64,000 nucleotides of DNA, from assembly GCA_003952965.2 (NCBI GenBank), contig CM025856.1:21793351-21857350 (forward strand), read 5' to 3'. The position numbers and the translations under genes were made by a program. This DNA comes from Morella rubra. Its lineage: Eukaryota; Streptophyta; Magnoliopsida; Fagales; Myricaceae. This document shows positions 23,801 to 49,402 of the stretch, piece after piece (position 1 is the stretch's first letter; the number at the start of each line of letters is the position of its first letter). The notes beneath the pieces are model-generated. The model was given only the letters and a program-made list of their open reading frames with translations. It had not been told where the DNA came from and did not search any database.

Positions 23801-24512
23801 GTCTTGTGCATGCTCTTGTAGATCTACGTATGATTGAACCATCTAAATTACGTTTTTAGGATCCTATACTTAATATCATGTTCTCTGTCACACAGATGGT
23901 CTTATATGGGTCAGTGAATGGAACTCTCTGCAACATCCTGTTGCTTCTGCATTCTTAGCAGCTCTTTACAGTGATTACATGCTTACATCTCGGACTGTTG
24001 CGATATCATGCAGTGGACATTCATTTTCCCCAGCAGATCTTCGGAAATTTGCGGAATCTCAGGTATGATGTCCATCTTTTAAGCATTTGAGGTCTGCTAG
24101 GGGCAATCGATCTTATCACTAGATTATCATGACGCTTCAGGAAGTTCTTACATCCCGGTTTGCTGTCCACTATTATCAGGCTGATTATGTACTCGGTGAC
24201 AATCCTATGAAATTGAGTTTCCTCCTGGGGTGCGGTGATAAATACCCACAGTATGTGCACCATAGGGGAGCTTCAATTCCAGTTGATGCAACGACTGGCT
24301 GCACTGATGGGTTCCAGTGGCTTGACTCAACCGAACCCAATCCAAATGTAGCCATTGGAGGACTTGTTGGTGGGCCCTTCCTAAACGAAACTTACATCGA
24401 CTCCCGGAACAACTCCATGCAAGGGGAACCAAGCACATATAACAGTGCCCTCATCGTTGGCCTCCTATCGAGTTTGGTCACTACCTCTTCAGCAGTTCAA
24501 TCTTTCACCTAA
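20895..24512 (+). CDS. endo-1,4-beta-glucanase, GH9 class B, membrane-anchored (GH9B5/B7-like)
   Basis: Glycoside hydrolase family 9 enzyme of 526 residues acting on beta-1,4-glucans in the cell wall. Exons 20895-21105, 21510-21793, 22066-22503, 22954-23101, 23896-24062 and 24180-24512 all join in phase. An N-terminal tail MGEKSRSGGCCGW and one hydrophobic helix (LLVAVILAVVAGAIVLTI) replace a cleavable signal, as in Arabidopsis endoglucanases 2 and 10. Catalytic-domain signatures are KYADSLKIAMQFFDVQKAG, MYDAGDHMKFGFPMA (nucleophile/base Asp region), VGDPVADHKCWDRPE, DELLWAASWLYHATGD, VHHRGASIP and the C-terminal QGEPSTYNSAL with the acid Glu. There is no carbohydrate-binding module. Exon 4 must use the donor after 23101 (GCGA|gtaatc). 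Intron 3 carries a micro-insertion. The coding sequence is intact. Confidence 0.93.
22575..22634 (+). repeat. poly(A) micro-insertion with 17-bp target duplication in GH9 intron 3
   Basis: ccatgattttaggacat is present at 22575-22591 and exactly at 22618-22634. The 26-base insert is attacttat followed by an A run. The same ttacttataaaa junction ends the longer element at 41664-41760 (read on the minus strand). Confidence 0.75.
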
Positions 24513-25233
24513 ACCTGCTTTAGTATATATCTACACAATGTTTGTATGATATCTAGCTGTTTGTACGACCTGTTTCTGGGCAAAATTTAGCATCTTGTTA
24601 GATTGCTTCGCACGGGTGAGAAGTGATTTTTGGCTCAGTCGTTCAAGAGCTTTCCTGGTCCCTTGTGTTAGTAGATGTCAGATGTAGTTCTATTTCCCAG
24701 TGCTTGTGGAACATTTTGTACTTAATCTTGTTTTGTATTATTTCATTATATTCTTTTCTATTTATGTAAGAAAATAAGAACATTACCTCGTTTTTGGCCC
24801 TTAATTAAGGACACAATTTGAACCAGTTCCGAAAAAAAAAAAAAATTTTTGATAGAAGCTGACCTGGACACGCCAAATTCCTCTACTGTTTTTCCTTCCA
24901 ATTTGGAATACCCAAAAAGATTATCACCATCCTTTGAAAGTAGTTTGAACTTTGAAGCAATTAATGTTTTGTTGAAATAAGAATATTCTTGCACAACACT
25001 ATTACACATTGTAACGAGCCAACGCTATATCATCTCCTGTTCTTTGGGACATTGAATTTCCATTCTTGCATTGTATATAGTCCTTCCATGTCGACAATGT
25101 AAAATTACCCCCCCAAAAAAGGTAAGAGTGGGTACATCAGAGAAAATAAAGGAATCCTTAAACTGATCACAACGATCCTCTGCTGTTGACGAATTTAGCT
25201 GCAGTTGTGGTTGATGTTTGAAGTTCAATGTGT
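24513..25233. other. GH9 3' flank
   Basis: Presumed 3' untranslated region and spacer. No second gene is visible. Confidence 0.45.
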
Positions 25234-25293
25234 GAACTGTGAGCTGTTGCCGCTTAGAAAAAAGAAAAAGAAAAGAACTGTGAGCTGTTGCCG
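25234..25293 (+). repeat. A-rich micro-insertion with 19-bp target duplication
   Basis: gaactgtgagctgttgccg is present at 25234-25252 and exactly at 25275-25293. The 22-base insert starts cttagaaaaaagaaaa. This is close to the insert at 59518 (gcctagaaaaaaaagaaa). Confidence 0.68.
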
Positions 25294-26588
25294 TGCTGTG
25301 ATCTTTGTAGCCATAATTTTATGCAATTGATATTTTGAATCCAAATGCTGTAAGCTGCTGTTCTGCGGAGAATCTATGGGAACTGTTTTGTTGTGCCGTG
25401 TTGGTTTCTTAGACTGTTCAATACCTCTCCATTTATTCTAATAATTTCCGTCTTACGCTTTAGAAAACGAACCAGAATGATATGTCATTTGTCTGGTAGG
25501 CCAGAAGCAGAAGAGCGGAAGTACCACAACGACATGACATTACCCAAGTTCGTGCTTATCCTTAAATAGAATTAACACGACCCAAGAGTCTAAGCAACAA
25601 TTGCATCTGAGGAAGCCTTAAAAAGGTGGTTCGTTCCCTTTGGATGGATCCAAATCGAGTCAAAGATGTTAGTAAACGCCATATATGCCCACGTGAGCTT
25701 ACCTGGTACAATTGTCCCAGACCCCTTGTCTGCAACTCTTGCCACAAACCAACACCTAAAAGGAGGGCCACTTGCTCCCCACCATTGCTTTTCATCACCT
25801 TCGTGCATGCACACGAGTCACTTTCTCCCTGGTCCTTGTGGTACGGTCAAGGAAAGTTATCCTTGTGACCTTCCATGATTCGGACTGAGCACCAACACAG
25901 TCCTGTGACCTCTCAAGTCCCATCTTCAACCCCCCGCCCCAAATGAACCTCCCAATAATTCTTTCTCTGCTTGTTCTTCTCCTTCCATCTAAAAGTTTCT
26001 TCATCGAATATGAACAACTTAAATCTCTTCTCAAGATAACTACATCTTAGTGCTTTTATAATCTCTGATTTTGTCTTAATTAGGGGAAGTACAAGAACTA
26101 CAAATGAAATCAATCAACTTCTGAACTTTCGAAGAATTGAATGTCAAAATTTCTTCAACGTCATATTTCATTCTTCTTCTGTCTGTTTCAGTGGAGGGTT
26201 TTTGTCTTTCCATCCCCACCAGACCCTTTTCCGTGAAAGCTACTTGAAACAACCCATCAAATCACGAAGAAGAATTTAGAGAAAAAACTTTATACACCGG
26301 CATTGCAAATGTAGTATTAAAATCACTGGGCGTTGACATCCAGGTCTGATTCTAATGGACAAGTTACAAATTAAAAAAAAAAAAAAAGTAACACCCACAA
26401 AAAAAAGAAAAAATAAATAAATATATATATATATATATCAAAGCATGATCCACAGCTAATTAAAAGAACTGTGGTGGCACTTTTCCGGTGGAGCTCACAT
26501 CTACATGGTCATGTGTATTTTTTGCGGAGAAATTCACTAACTTCTACGGCCATTGATCATCCATGACATGTGTACGTATGTGATCTGG
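25294..26588. other. intergenic between GH9 and LOG (tail to tail)
   Basis: Short overlapping frames on both strands near 25560-25870 show no recognised domain. A poly(A) run near 26371 and a (TA)n microsatellite near 26420-26438 follow. Then comes the 3' flank of the LOG gene. Confidence 0.45.
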
Positions 26589-29083
26589 TCAACGGTAAAT
26601 TTCTGACTTTGCTGTGTACTCCAGTTGTTGCTCCATCTCCCAACTTAGCTTGGGGGCCACCCCAGAGTGCTTGGGAACGTAATCCTGACGCAAAATATAT
26701 AAAATGGACGGGTCAGATAATCTGGCTTCTTTGACTATTAGACCAGACACTTACGTGGTGTTGCACGCGAGCCACGTGTACAGATATTTAAGAAACAGAG
26801 TGAGGGGATTAAAAAAACATACCTCGAGCTTGCACATGAGTTCTTGGGCAGTTTGGGCAGACACGATAATGTTCCGGGCAGCGGGAGTTACGAAACCTTC
26901 GTCAACTGCTTTGTCTATGAATGATAGGAGTGAGTTGTAGTACCCATCCACGTTTAACAATCCCACCTGCAAGGAAAAAAATAATAATTAAGAATAATAA
27001 AATGAAATTAATTTTAAAAATCCAAGATCTAGTGCAAATTAAGATTTAATCTTAAACAATATAGTTTATGTTAAGATCGGAATGAATCATTCCGATAAAT
27101 AATAATAAAATATTAATTTTAATTAAAAGTAAGATTACAATTAAGATTTGAGCTTAGAATCAGCTAGAAATGTGAAATTTAATCCTTTTTTTTTCTCCGC
27201 CCAATCTTTTGGACTCAAGAATGTTAGAGTAGTAAAAGAAAACATAAACCATAAGCTCCCAAGAAGTAGGAGGAGCCGAGGGCTATGATTGCTATAAAAA
27301 GTTAAAAACTACCAGTCGTTTCAAAAAACTAATGGGTTTAAAGAAGATTTATTTTATTTCAATTAATTTTAATTTGGGAAGACAAAAAGATGAGCACAGA
27401 ACTTCTGTACGTAATTGAAGAAAGGCATGGAGTAAATTCAAAAGAGAAAGCCAAGAGGAAATAGAAGTGTTACCGGTTTGTCATGGATTCCCAACTGAGC
27501 CCAAGTGATGACTTCCAAAAGTTCTTCCAAGGTGCCATAGCCACCTGCAAAATTAAATTATTTTGGTTAGATTTATCTAATTATAAATAATAAGGTAGAC
27601 TATGTGGTTGACCGTTATAATCTTGAATGATTGTCGTTCATGTAAAGCAAAGATAAAGAAAGAAACAAATGATGATCGTCCACTAGACAAGATCACTGTA
27701 CGTGCATTTTGCAACAACAACTGGGTGAGGTTCCACTTTACAAGTTAATATATAACACAACTAAACTAAACCGTGCAAAACGGTGCACCTGGCAAGGCAA
27801 TGAAAGCATCGGCTTGACGAGCCATTTCGGCCTTGCGTTGGTGCATGCCCGAGACAGCTCTTACTTCTCCGACCGTCTCTCCTGTGATCTGAAAATCGTA
27901 CACGACGAGCTTTTATTTTAAATATTCGGATAACAAAATAAAATACTTACATAATTCATTCAGATTCAGTACGTGGTTATATTTTTTTTCTTTTTTTCTC
28001 TAAGCCAAATAAAGATGAATTTATTATATATCAGTTGAGTGAAAATGCTTATATTTCTGTTTCTTTTTCTAGTTTTCAAAAGCAGGAAGGAAATTGTAGT
28101 ACCTCTCTTGGCATGAGAGTCGTAGGAATTACGCTGCAAGAGAAGGAAAGCAACATCAGTAAAGAGTGAGAGTGAGAGAGAGAGAGAGAGAGTGATGGCA
28201 CCTACCCTAAGACGTGGCGACCTCCATCATAGACAGCTTGGGAGACGAGACCCATCAAGCCAATGCTTCCTCCTCCATAAACCAAGTCAATCTTCCTTTC
28301 CACCTACAATGCTTTCATATTGTTAAAACCTGACGTGCTTGATTCAAACGAAACCTTTCCCTTTCGCCTTAAAATAACGCTGCAACTACAGTAATGGAGT
28401 TGTATTATCCTATAGAATATTTAAATATTTCTCCTCTTTTATCTTTTTTGCATTGGCTTTCCTCGCCTATTGATCCAACCCAATCAAGAGCAAACAAAGC
28501 AGAGGATACCAAAAACAGAGGTCTCTGCATCGGATCTCTGTTTTTTAACTCAGATACAGAGGTCTGTTTGTCGATCCCCCACTCTTAATTTATTTACCAA
28601 GTCGGTACTACTTGAATTTGTAACGTATTCTAGTGAAAACAAAAGACAACAAAGTAGGATAATACTCGTTTCAACTCCTTAAACCCGTGAAATTTAGGTA
28701 CTAAAACCTCTGGGTATCTGAAATCTTTGATTTTCTTCGAGACCTAGACCATCTAATTTTTAAAAGAAGGGAATAAGGCTGTGCGTCCTGCTTCTGTACA
28801 AACTTGACACCAACAAATTATGCCATATGTTCTGAGGCACGAGGCCTAATGAGCAACACAGACCCAAAAGAAGCTCATCCTTCTTCCATTTAAATCAAGC
28901 AGTAAACAGGTTTCACAGAAAAGGAAAACGAGAGGACGTAGGCAGTACCAGTTGTTTGCCGAGTTGAATAGCAGCAAGCTGGTAGCTGGGGTTCTTTCCA
29001 GGGCTGCTTCCACAGAAAACACAGACACGTCTGAATCTTGATTTCATGAAATTCTGCTGGCGCAGTTGCTGTTCATTTTCCAT
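26589..29083 (-). CDS. LOG: LOG: cytokinin riboside 5'-monophosphate phosphoribohydrolase
   Basis: Enzyme that releases free active cytokinin from its nucleotide in one step; LOG proteins are cytosolic and nuclear. Seven exons on the minus strand join in phase: 29083-28949, 28303-28206, 28133-28103, 27888-27789, 27544-27474, 26966-26823 and 26684-26589. They give 224 residues, close to the family norm. The substrate-binding and catalytic motifs are complete: [68 protein letters not shown] and [20 protein letters not shown]. The C-terminus is [20 protein letters not shown]. Start: the ATG at 29083 (MENEQQ) is the first ATG in frame; the open frame upstream has none. It resembles LOG1/3/4 more than LOG8, but the exact paralog cannot be fixed. 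Confidence 0.95.
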
Positions 29084-32000
29084 AAGTGGAAAGGCTAGGG
29101 AACCCAAGTGTCTTTGCTTCAATTGGATTGTGTTCTTTTGGCGTGAGAGAGGGAACGCGAACGTGCCTGTTGCGTTTGAGCGGTCAGCAAAGCACTTCAA
29201 AGTTGAAAGAAGGGAGAAAGCCGACGCCAAAAGTAAGGGAATGACAAATGGTGTCTTTGGTCCCTTCGCTTTTAAATAAGACCAAATCAGTGCCTCCAAT
29301 GCACCTCACTTCTCTTATTTTCTCGTCTCGTGAGTCGTGATATTCTACACGAGGCAGTTCGCGTTGAAATCGACAATTTACAATAGGGTTTTAAGTTTGT
29401 TGGCCTTCATTTTTCAGATCAAAAGAATGTCCAGGGGTTTGTAAATCATATCCTATACTCCTTAACTTGTGGTTCGGCCCGCCCTCCATTTCCTTTTCAA
29501 TGAGTTTCTTCCATTCTTTTCCATACTCGTTCCACATCACCAGGAGAGAAAATTAGCTTTTGCCCCCACAAAACAAACACAAAAGTCAGAAAGTCGAAAA
29601 ACACCCACACACACACAAGAAAAAAAAAAATGAGATTCGAACTTATCACATGATACTGTGTATATTATTCTCGAGCTTATGGTCATTTTCAATCCACAGA
29701 AAAGAAAATAAATGAAATCTTTATTTTTCTTTCCAAAGTTGGGTTATTTAAGATTGTCTTTTCTTTCCTTTGTTTTTGTTAAGGTATTCTCCATCATACT
29801 TATACGGCCACGGCCCATGCGTTACAAACAGCAATCCATTTACCCCTCCTTCACTTGCCGAGCAAATAAGCAATTCCACCATATATATAGTTTCCTTTTT
29901 CATCGCTAATTAAAAAAAAAAACCCTGCTGCATTGTGTCTAGAGAACAAAGATTGTAATAATTAATGCAGTTCTCTTCGCTTAAATTTTACCCTACCTTC
30001 CAGAATGATTCATTCAATGTAAGCAGAGGTTCAAGGGTGGGGAATAATAAAAAAAAAACAATTGAAGTCGCGCGAGACACGTAGTTTAGACGGACCCGGT
30101 TCATACAACTTGCATGCAAGACCTCGTGGTTGGCACGTGTAATTATGAATCTTCTTCTGTCCGGCCACTTGCAAATAATGTTCAGTCGATAGAAAAAAAA
30201 AAAAAAAAAGACGAAGTTTCCTGGAGCATATGTTTGATGATATTAAACAAAATGATGGACCTACTTGATGAATTAGACGTATTACAGTACAGCTGTTGCG
30301 GGCCGTACCTCTTAGTCTCCAAAGGGGCATGGATAAAGATCAGTATATATGATTAATTTCCTCCGTTTCTTTAAACCTGAACTTAATTCCTTCCTTTGGT
30401 CTTGTCACAACCAATACATATACTCCAAAGTCCAAATCCCTCCCGTGGCCACATATCCAGATGCTTCATAGCCCAGATGGACCATTTCTGAACCCTTTGA
30501 ACACAATTAAAAATCTCACTTTGTAGTTAAGTACATATATGATTAATTAAGAGACAAATTGGGGACGGGCTAATGGTAAACGAGCCCACTATTTTAACGT
30601 TGTGAGTAATTGATGATATCAAAAAGATAAAATTAAATAGTTCAAATTGTACTTGTATATAAATATTTATATATATATAAGCAAATGAAGCTTATAGGAA
30701 TTGTTAAGTAGAGTAAACGATCTCATCTGAATTCTGGGCAGATCGAGATCGATCGCTATTGGCTCATTCAACTACTATTCATAGTATAATTGTGGTCACG
30801 GGGACCATCACTAGATGATTCTTAATAACAATATTTTCGGACCAACTTACATATTATTAGAAAAAACTAAACTTATTTAATAATGGATCGGGACCTTAAT
30901 ATTATACGATAATAATAATAATGCCATGAGAGCTAGGTAGACGGTTCAGCACGCAATTTGCATATTAATGCATGTTTCCGTCTTGTACTTTGCAGAATTG
31001 GGGGTGAGCCCATGTGACAAGCTCTATACAATATATATATATTTCTCTCTTAAGTTCTGTGTATAATGTTAAACGACAGGTCGATCCTCTTCAAGAAAGA
31101 TCAAACATATTATGTATATATTATGTGTCCCAAGTTCCACTGCTAGCTAGCTTAATTAGCTCCCTATCACGGCGGGGACCCTTCTAAGGTTCATATATTT
31201 TTGTAGTGCTTTCATCTGCAGAAGTACTTTTACCAGATTAATGTACTGAGATTCGTCACAACTTATATAATCCATCACGTTTCTCTGGTGTAGTGAGAAT
31301 ATTTTAGGACACCGTTTCTATACGAGGTTGGCCGCCGTTAGTTGTCTTTGATAACCTTTTGTGTGCTGCAACTGATACCTAGCTAGTGTCGAATATGTAT
31401 GTTTCCTAAGATTGTATCAGCAATCAAGATGCACGTCCATATGAAGACAATGAACTTCGGACCGGACGTATTGGTTGGGGTGTTATTTATCTCTTTTTCC
31501 AATCTGTTTGACTATGTAGCTGTGCGGTAACTTCCTTTGATCAGTCAAAGGTGGTTGAAATTGCATGAAAACGTTAAGAAATGAAACCTACTTTGCACCG
31601 AACCTTATTACCGGCAGTTTTCCATGATATGTATAAAGAATAAACTACTGATATATGTACGTACCGTGTCTCCGTGAACCATGGAGCTAGCGTACGTGCG
31701 TACGTATTCTCCAGAGTCCAGAGATAAGGGGTACGTTCTCCAAGAATATTCCAAGGACAAAATGTTTTCTAAATGGGATTCCAACAGCTAGTTGAATATA
31801 TTGCTGATTTTTATGTCGCAAGCTCCTCCACAAGATACACCCTCCTGAATACGACAAAATTATCATGATATATTCATGAGGGCTATTTATAGCAGTGCCA
31901 GCTTAATTTCCCTTGATTACGGGGGTTTGGCTCTCAGCTTTGTACTTAATTTAATGGTTTTATCTTGTCTTGTGACTATTCTTTTTCTGCATACAAAGAA

Positions 32001-35000
32001 TTGAAATATTAATTATCACCCCAGAAAATAAGATTAACTTTCTTGTCAGCAGCATTCCTCATCTTTTTATATATGCACTACTTAGAGGTTTGGGTTTGAC
32101 CCTCTCTAGACACCGTATTTGATATATTAAAGATTTGTTTATCATTTAAAAAAGGAATTAAAATATTATCTCGTTATTCCCTTTAAAATAAATGATCACA
32201 GGCCATTTAATGAGAAGTAATACTATCTTAAAACAATATTTATTATTATTTTTTTCTTCTGGTATTAGATTATTTGATCTATATAATGATTACTTCCTTG
32301 CAACTGGGTCCCAAAAACTCATTACTCTTGATATTGCTGGGTTTTATTTCTTTTGGTGTTGGTATCAAAATATAATTAACAAGGACATCTGTAAGGGTCC
32401 CATTCCCAAACCCTAGCAATTTGCAAGTCGAGTCTAATTGAATGAGAATACCACCAAATCCTAGTGCAAAAGAGAACATTATATAATATAGGTAGTCTTT
32501 TCAACGTTCTTAGGGCATACTGCCATGTGGCTCATGATTACTGGATCAGTCGATCCTTTCCACATGAAATCCCACTCAAATTAAGGGTGCGTGTCCAAGT
32601 ATCTAACCTCTTTTTTTTTTTTTTCTCATCATTTCCTCATAAATTACATGCCACTCGAATTCGAAGTGGCTTATCCAATCAGCAGCTTTCCACAAATTTA
32701 TCTAATCCAGCCTCAGCTCATACATATATACCAAATAGTTCGTTCTTTTTTTATGTCTGAATTCCGGTCCAAAATTTCACGAGAAACTTTGGTATATGTC
32801 CTCAAAATACTCTTTTATTGTTACATAAACAAATGCAAATTGGGAGAAAAAAGAAAGTAAAAAGTATACAATTAAAAAAGTAAAATAATTTAAAACTATT
32901 TGTCTTAAAATTGTGCTAATTTATTACCTAGGGACTGTTTCCTTGATAGATAGGGACAACTTGGTTAGGTTATTACGCGTTTTGTTGAAGGTCGTACTAA
33001 TGTTTTGTTACTATATTAGTATAGTCTAAGCTGGGGCCTCTGTACTTTTTTCTTCTTTTTCATGACTGACCGGTCTACAAGTTTATCTGACTTCCGAGGC
33101 TAAAGCTGATCATGCCCATAACCATACCTTTACCATCTGCATGTCTTAGGAAACATTGTTTTTAGGTCAAAGAATGATTGGAGGAGTTGCTTTTGATGTC
33201 TTTACTTTCGGCATTCCTTAAAAAGGAAGAGTTTTGAGTCTTTGAATTAACTATTTCAGAGATATAAGCTGTAGCCTGTGATATATATGATTTATGCTTA
33301 ATATGTCTGATGACTGATAATGTGGTTAAATTACAGAAATGAACACGTCTCCCAAGTGGGTTCGATTTTTTGATTTGGAAGGTGCAAGAAGAAACGACCT
33401 AACCCTGATCCTATATATAAAGAAATGCCTTATTCATTTAGGTCCACCTGGACGTGAGGCATTAATGCTGGTCAGACTAAAGGAGGCAATGACATTTGCC
33501 TGGCCTTTTTTGACTGCAAATCCGTTTCCTGGCAGTCTTTTGGCCGGCAAATCAGAGCTCTCCCAAAAGTCCTGGCCTAGCCGCCTGGATGCATATGTAA
33601 TTGTCCTAATTCGCCGAATTGTATGACTGGGTGACTCGACTGCGTGGACGCCTTTGGAATTGTTTTAGGGTGTCGGAAAGCTTAAGCAGGGAATATTGGA
33701 GCAGGCTTTGGATAATATATACAACGAATATAACTCAACAACTCCCTCAATTTATAGTTTTTCTAAGAATTATGACTTATAACAGTCAAAAGTATTCCTT
33801 TTAATAGAAGGCACCCTATCTATGATACGTGCATGACTTTGCTATCTAGGCTCTATTTTTCAGAAACCTATGGGATGTCGATAAATGGAAACAAACTTGG
33901 TGAATGAAAGGCTCGCCACGTACTACGACTAGGAGTACATGAGTTTGTAATCAGTCATGTCTTTGTTTGTTTTTATGGGGGAAACTATGAGATTGCTTCT
34001 TTTGAACTCAGTATAGGAGTTTGAAATCTGATGCATTTAACTTAAGAGAACTTCCCGTACGTGCTGCAGGAGTTGTCTGCAAAGACAGACAAATCATCAA
34101 GAAACTGCAAGTTGTGTCTCCATCCTACTAATTTTAAACTGAAGCTTATGATAACTTTGTGATCATTGGGTATATTATACGAGTATTTACATTTGCGTCG
34201 TGGATCTTGATGCATGAATTCATAGACTATACCTCTGCGAGAGGAAAAAGAACCCAGGGCCACATATCGCTCGAAGATGATTGATGCTTCACCGCTATAA
34301 CATTACAGAAACTATATTCAATTAATAGGGAATAACTTGGGCTTTGCAACCGTAATGCCGTAAACAGTATCTCAACAAACGTTCTAATTGTCTATATAAT
34401 ATCCTCCTAAAAGCATCCTGCTTACTTTCTAGTTGGTTAGTGAGTGTGTGTAAGTGTTTGTGTGGTGGGAATCGGTGCTCATCGCGCGGCATTCACTAGC
34501 TTGCGTCAGAGATGACTTCATGGCCCATCTACTATATCATTTCCTAATTGCTTCTAGTCTGCCGCTTTAATTCCTTCAAATCCTCCTTAAAGATTTCTTG
34601 CCGACTCTAAATTCTCTTGGTTTTGTCACTTGTATAGAGATTCCAAATAATTAAGAGCTTTGGCCCCATTAACCCAATCTTTGATATCGTAACGCAAAGG
34701 TGACAGAAAGAATATTCTAGTGGAAACCGGACGGGTCGAAATGTGAACTTTTTGTATCTCGAAAGCTTGAGCTCAAAGATATTTATAAAATGCTCAATGA
34801 GATCTTTATAATTGTGAAGTACCCTATCGAATTGTGAGGTCAGGACAAAGGTGTATTAGAGAACTTCTGGATTGGATTTGGGAATCTCACGCCAACTTGA
34901 TCACAGTACCGGTCGTTTCCAAATTGCAAGCTCGAATTCAGTGCGAGGAAAATTCCAAGAAATAAAAGCCAGCCAAAGCAGGACAACGGTTCTTTAAATA

Positions 35001-35719
35001 ATCCAAGAAAATCCCGAGTCTTAATTGGTTAAATTAGGTTAGGAGAGAGCTTTCCTGATCTCGAGGCTTCAGATAAATGGGTCCCCAAAATTTCCCACCA
35101 CCCGACCACTGCAAGCTGTGATTGTGCTGCATTCGTGCGGTTGATTGGACCCCAACCCTCCTCTTGTCCCCCTCTACACTCTCCCAAGTCTAAAGCCTTT
35201 TTGCTCCCAACCACCTCAAGAAAGTAAAACAACATTCTGCTTTGCCACCCAACAGCAAGAGCCTCAATAAATCTACCCTATTGTCAATCCAAACAGGATT
35301 AAGATAACGTCTTGTACCAATCTATTTTTGCTTTGCCTTTTTCACTTGCCAAGAAGACAACTCACCGCCTACAGTACACTAATCTCACCCCACCTTTTGT
35401 AAAAACCCAGTTGAAACTCAATAGTTATCCTCCCAAAAATGTGGACCACTAGATCGGAGTAAATTATGGAACGTACACCAAAATTTCAACCCAATGACGC
35501 ACAAAAGATACACCAACTTTTTTCCCTTCCAAAAGGACAAGAAGAGGAAAAAGAAAGCACAGGAAGAAAATCGATGATGCCACTATTTGCATTACTTTTT
35601 CGTCGGCCATATATACAATTTGCATATCATGTGTATATTATTAGTATGGGAAGTTGGAACAGCTTTTTTATTTGTCAGAAGTTGGCATCTTCCAGACTGA
35701 CTGTGCTCGTATATTATTA
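29084..35719. other. long gene-poor intergenic stretch
   Basis: About 6.6 kb of AT-rich DNA with microsatellites (for example (TA)n near 30670 and 31033), A/T homopolymers and only short frames. Nothing resembling a conserved protein was found on either strand. No tRNA or rRNA was recognised. No micro-insertion of the type found near genes was seen here. Confidence 0.5.
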
Positions 35720-36330
35720 GTTTCCATGGGAGTTCGAGTAAGGAGTTATAAAGAACGTTGTTCTTGCAAATCGGCTAGAGCTCAATAGCAACTCTTTTCC
35801 ATTCGGGGAAAAAGGATATCTGAATTTATAACATCCCTCGATCTTGCTCTTTCTATGGGTATGAAAATGACGCCCATTTGGGGCCAATAGGTTACGTAAC
35901 AAGAGATGGTCCTCTCGTTTCTTTGAAGTCCTATTTTGATCTGTCGATCCCAGGTAAAAAAAAAATGACCCTTTTTCTCCATTTAGTTGGAGTTGAAACA
36001 AGCTGATGGTTAACCGACTGACTAGTGGCTTCATAGGCTACTGTAATGGGCACTCCAGTTCTACAGTACTTGCGGGGCTGGCCCTTAGCTCTTGTTTCCA
36101 ACTGTCCCTAATCTTATTACCCCCCATCTACAGGTGCAGGATACTATCGTTGGTCCGGAAACAGAATCCGCTACTTCAGGCTTGAGAGCCCCTAAACTCT
36201 GCTGTCCTTCACGAGAAGGAGAGCCCGAGAGAGTCGAGCGGATGGAAATATCTGAACTCTTCTGGGTTTCATAAGCTGTATGTCCCTGGACTCCATCCGA
36301 ACACACGTCATGCTGTTTGATTCAGAGAGA
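35720..36330. other. less AT-rich block of unknown origin
   Basis: This block is visibly richer in G+C than its surroundings and has overlapping open frames of 60-105 codons on both strands (minus 36034-35717 and 36306-36085). Neither predicted product was recognised. An organellar DNA insertion or an old exon or transcribed pseudogene is possible. Confidence 0.3.
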
Positions 36331-36889
36331 CAAACACTGTCCTACTTCCCCGTAGGCATCAAATAATTCCAAGTATTGATTTTGGCTATATTATCGGACA
36401 GCGAAATTTTCTACGATCAGAGACTCAATTTGAGTTGTAGATACTGGGATGCATGTGGAAATAACGTTGGCTCAACTGCATTATGGTCTTTATCTTATAT
36501 GCTTTTGTCATTCTCACTGTATGACCACTGTTTAGGCCAGGGCCTGGACCCCATTGCGACCAAGATTCAAATACCTAATTACTCGAGTGTTTCAGGCGCA
36601 AAATACAATACAGACACAAGTATGCATATATTCTCTGCCTAGAAAAAAGAATATATATATATATATATGCTCACAGCAATTCCAGAGATTTTCTGTTTTT
36701 CCTCTTTCATTTCCACTAAAATCAGAATACAACGAATAAAGAACCACAGAGAAGCAGCCTAAATACCCTATGCCTCCTAAACAAAGGGAAAAGGATCTAA
36801 TGTTACAACTATCAGCAAACGAGAAACTGAATATTGTACATCATTTTTATTGTCAAGGACACGTTAGGGTGACAAGTAGAAAAATATTT
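36331..36889. other. 3' flank of the XRN gene
   Basis: AT-rich, with a (TA)n tract near 36652-36668. It holds the presumed 3' untranslated region of the minus-strand XRN gene. Confidence 0.45.
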
Positions 36890-49133
<12,244 letters not shown>

Positions 49134-49346
49134 TGCAAATCACTCGGAGCTCGCAGCCTCGGAGATCTCCAACAGCTCAAGCAGGAAAATGAGAAAGAGC
49201 GAGAGAAGCTGTAAGGAAATCGCAACCGTAGCCCTTACCCTAACCGAGTGTTTCAGGCAGAGGGATGGAGAGAATATGCGACGGAAGAAACCGCGCTTCC
49301 ACTTGGGTGCGCGAGTTCGTACACGGAACCTGTTTTCGTAGAGACG
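49134..49346. promoter_or_regulatory. XRN 5' leader and promoter region
   Basis: Immediate upstream region of the minus-strand XRN start codon. No specific element is claimed. Confidence 0.35.
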
Positions 49347-49402
49347 AACTACTAGGTCACGAGACTTCGAGGAAAAAACAAAAAAAAACTACTAGGTCAT
49401 GA
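49347..49402 (+). repeat. poly(A) micro-insertion with 16-bp target duplication (one mismatch)
   Basis: aactactaggtcacga (49347-49362) returns as aactactaggtcatga (49387-49402). The 24-base insert is gacttcgaggaaaaaac followed by A's. It sits about 210-270 bp upstream of the XRN start codon. Confidence 0.68.

Noticed and set aside
28949..29299. N-terminal extension of LOG with a hydrophobic segment
   Set aside because: The upstream part of the frame starts at TTG. The first real in-frame ATG is at 29083, which matches the normal family start.
29620..29660. tRNA-like gattcgaac motif after a poly(A) run
   Set aside because: No box A, cloverleaf arms or anticodon arm could be placed around it.
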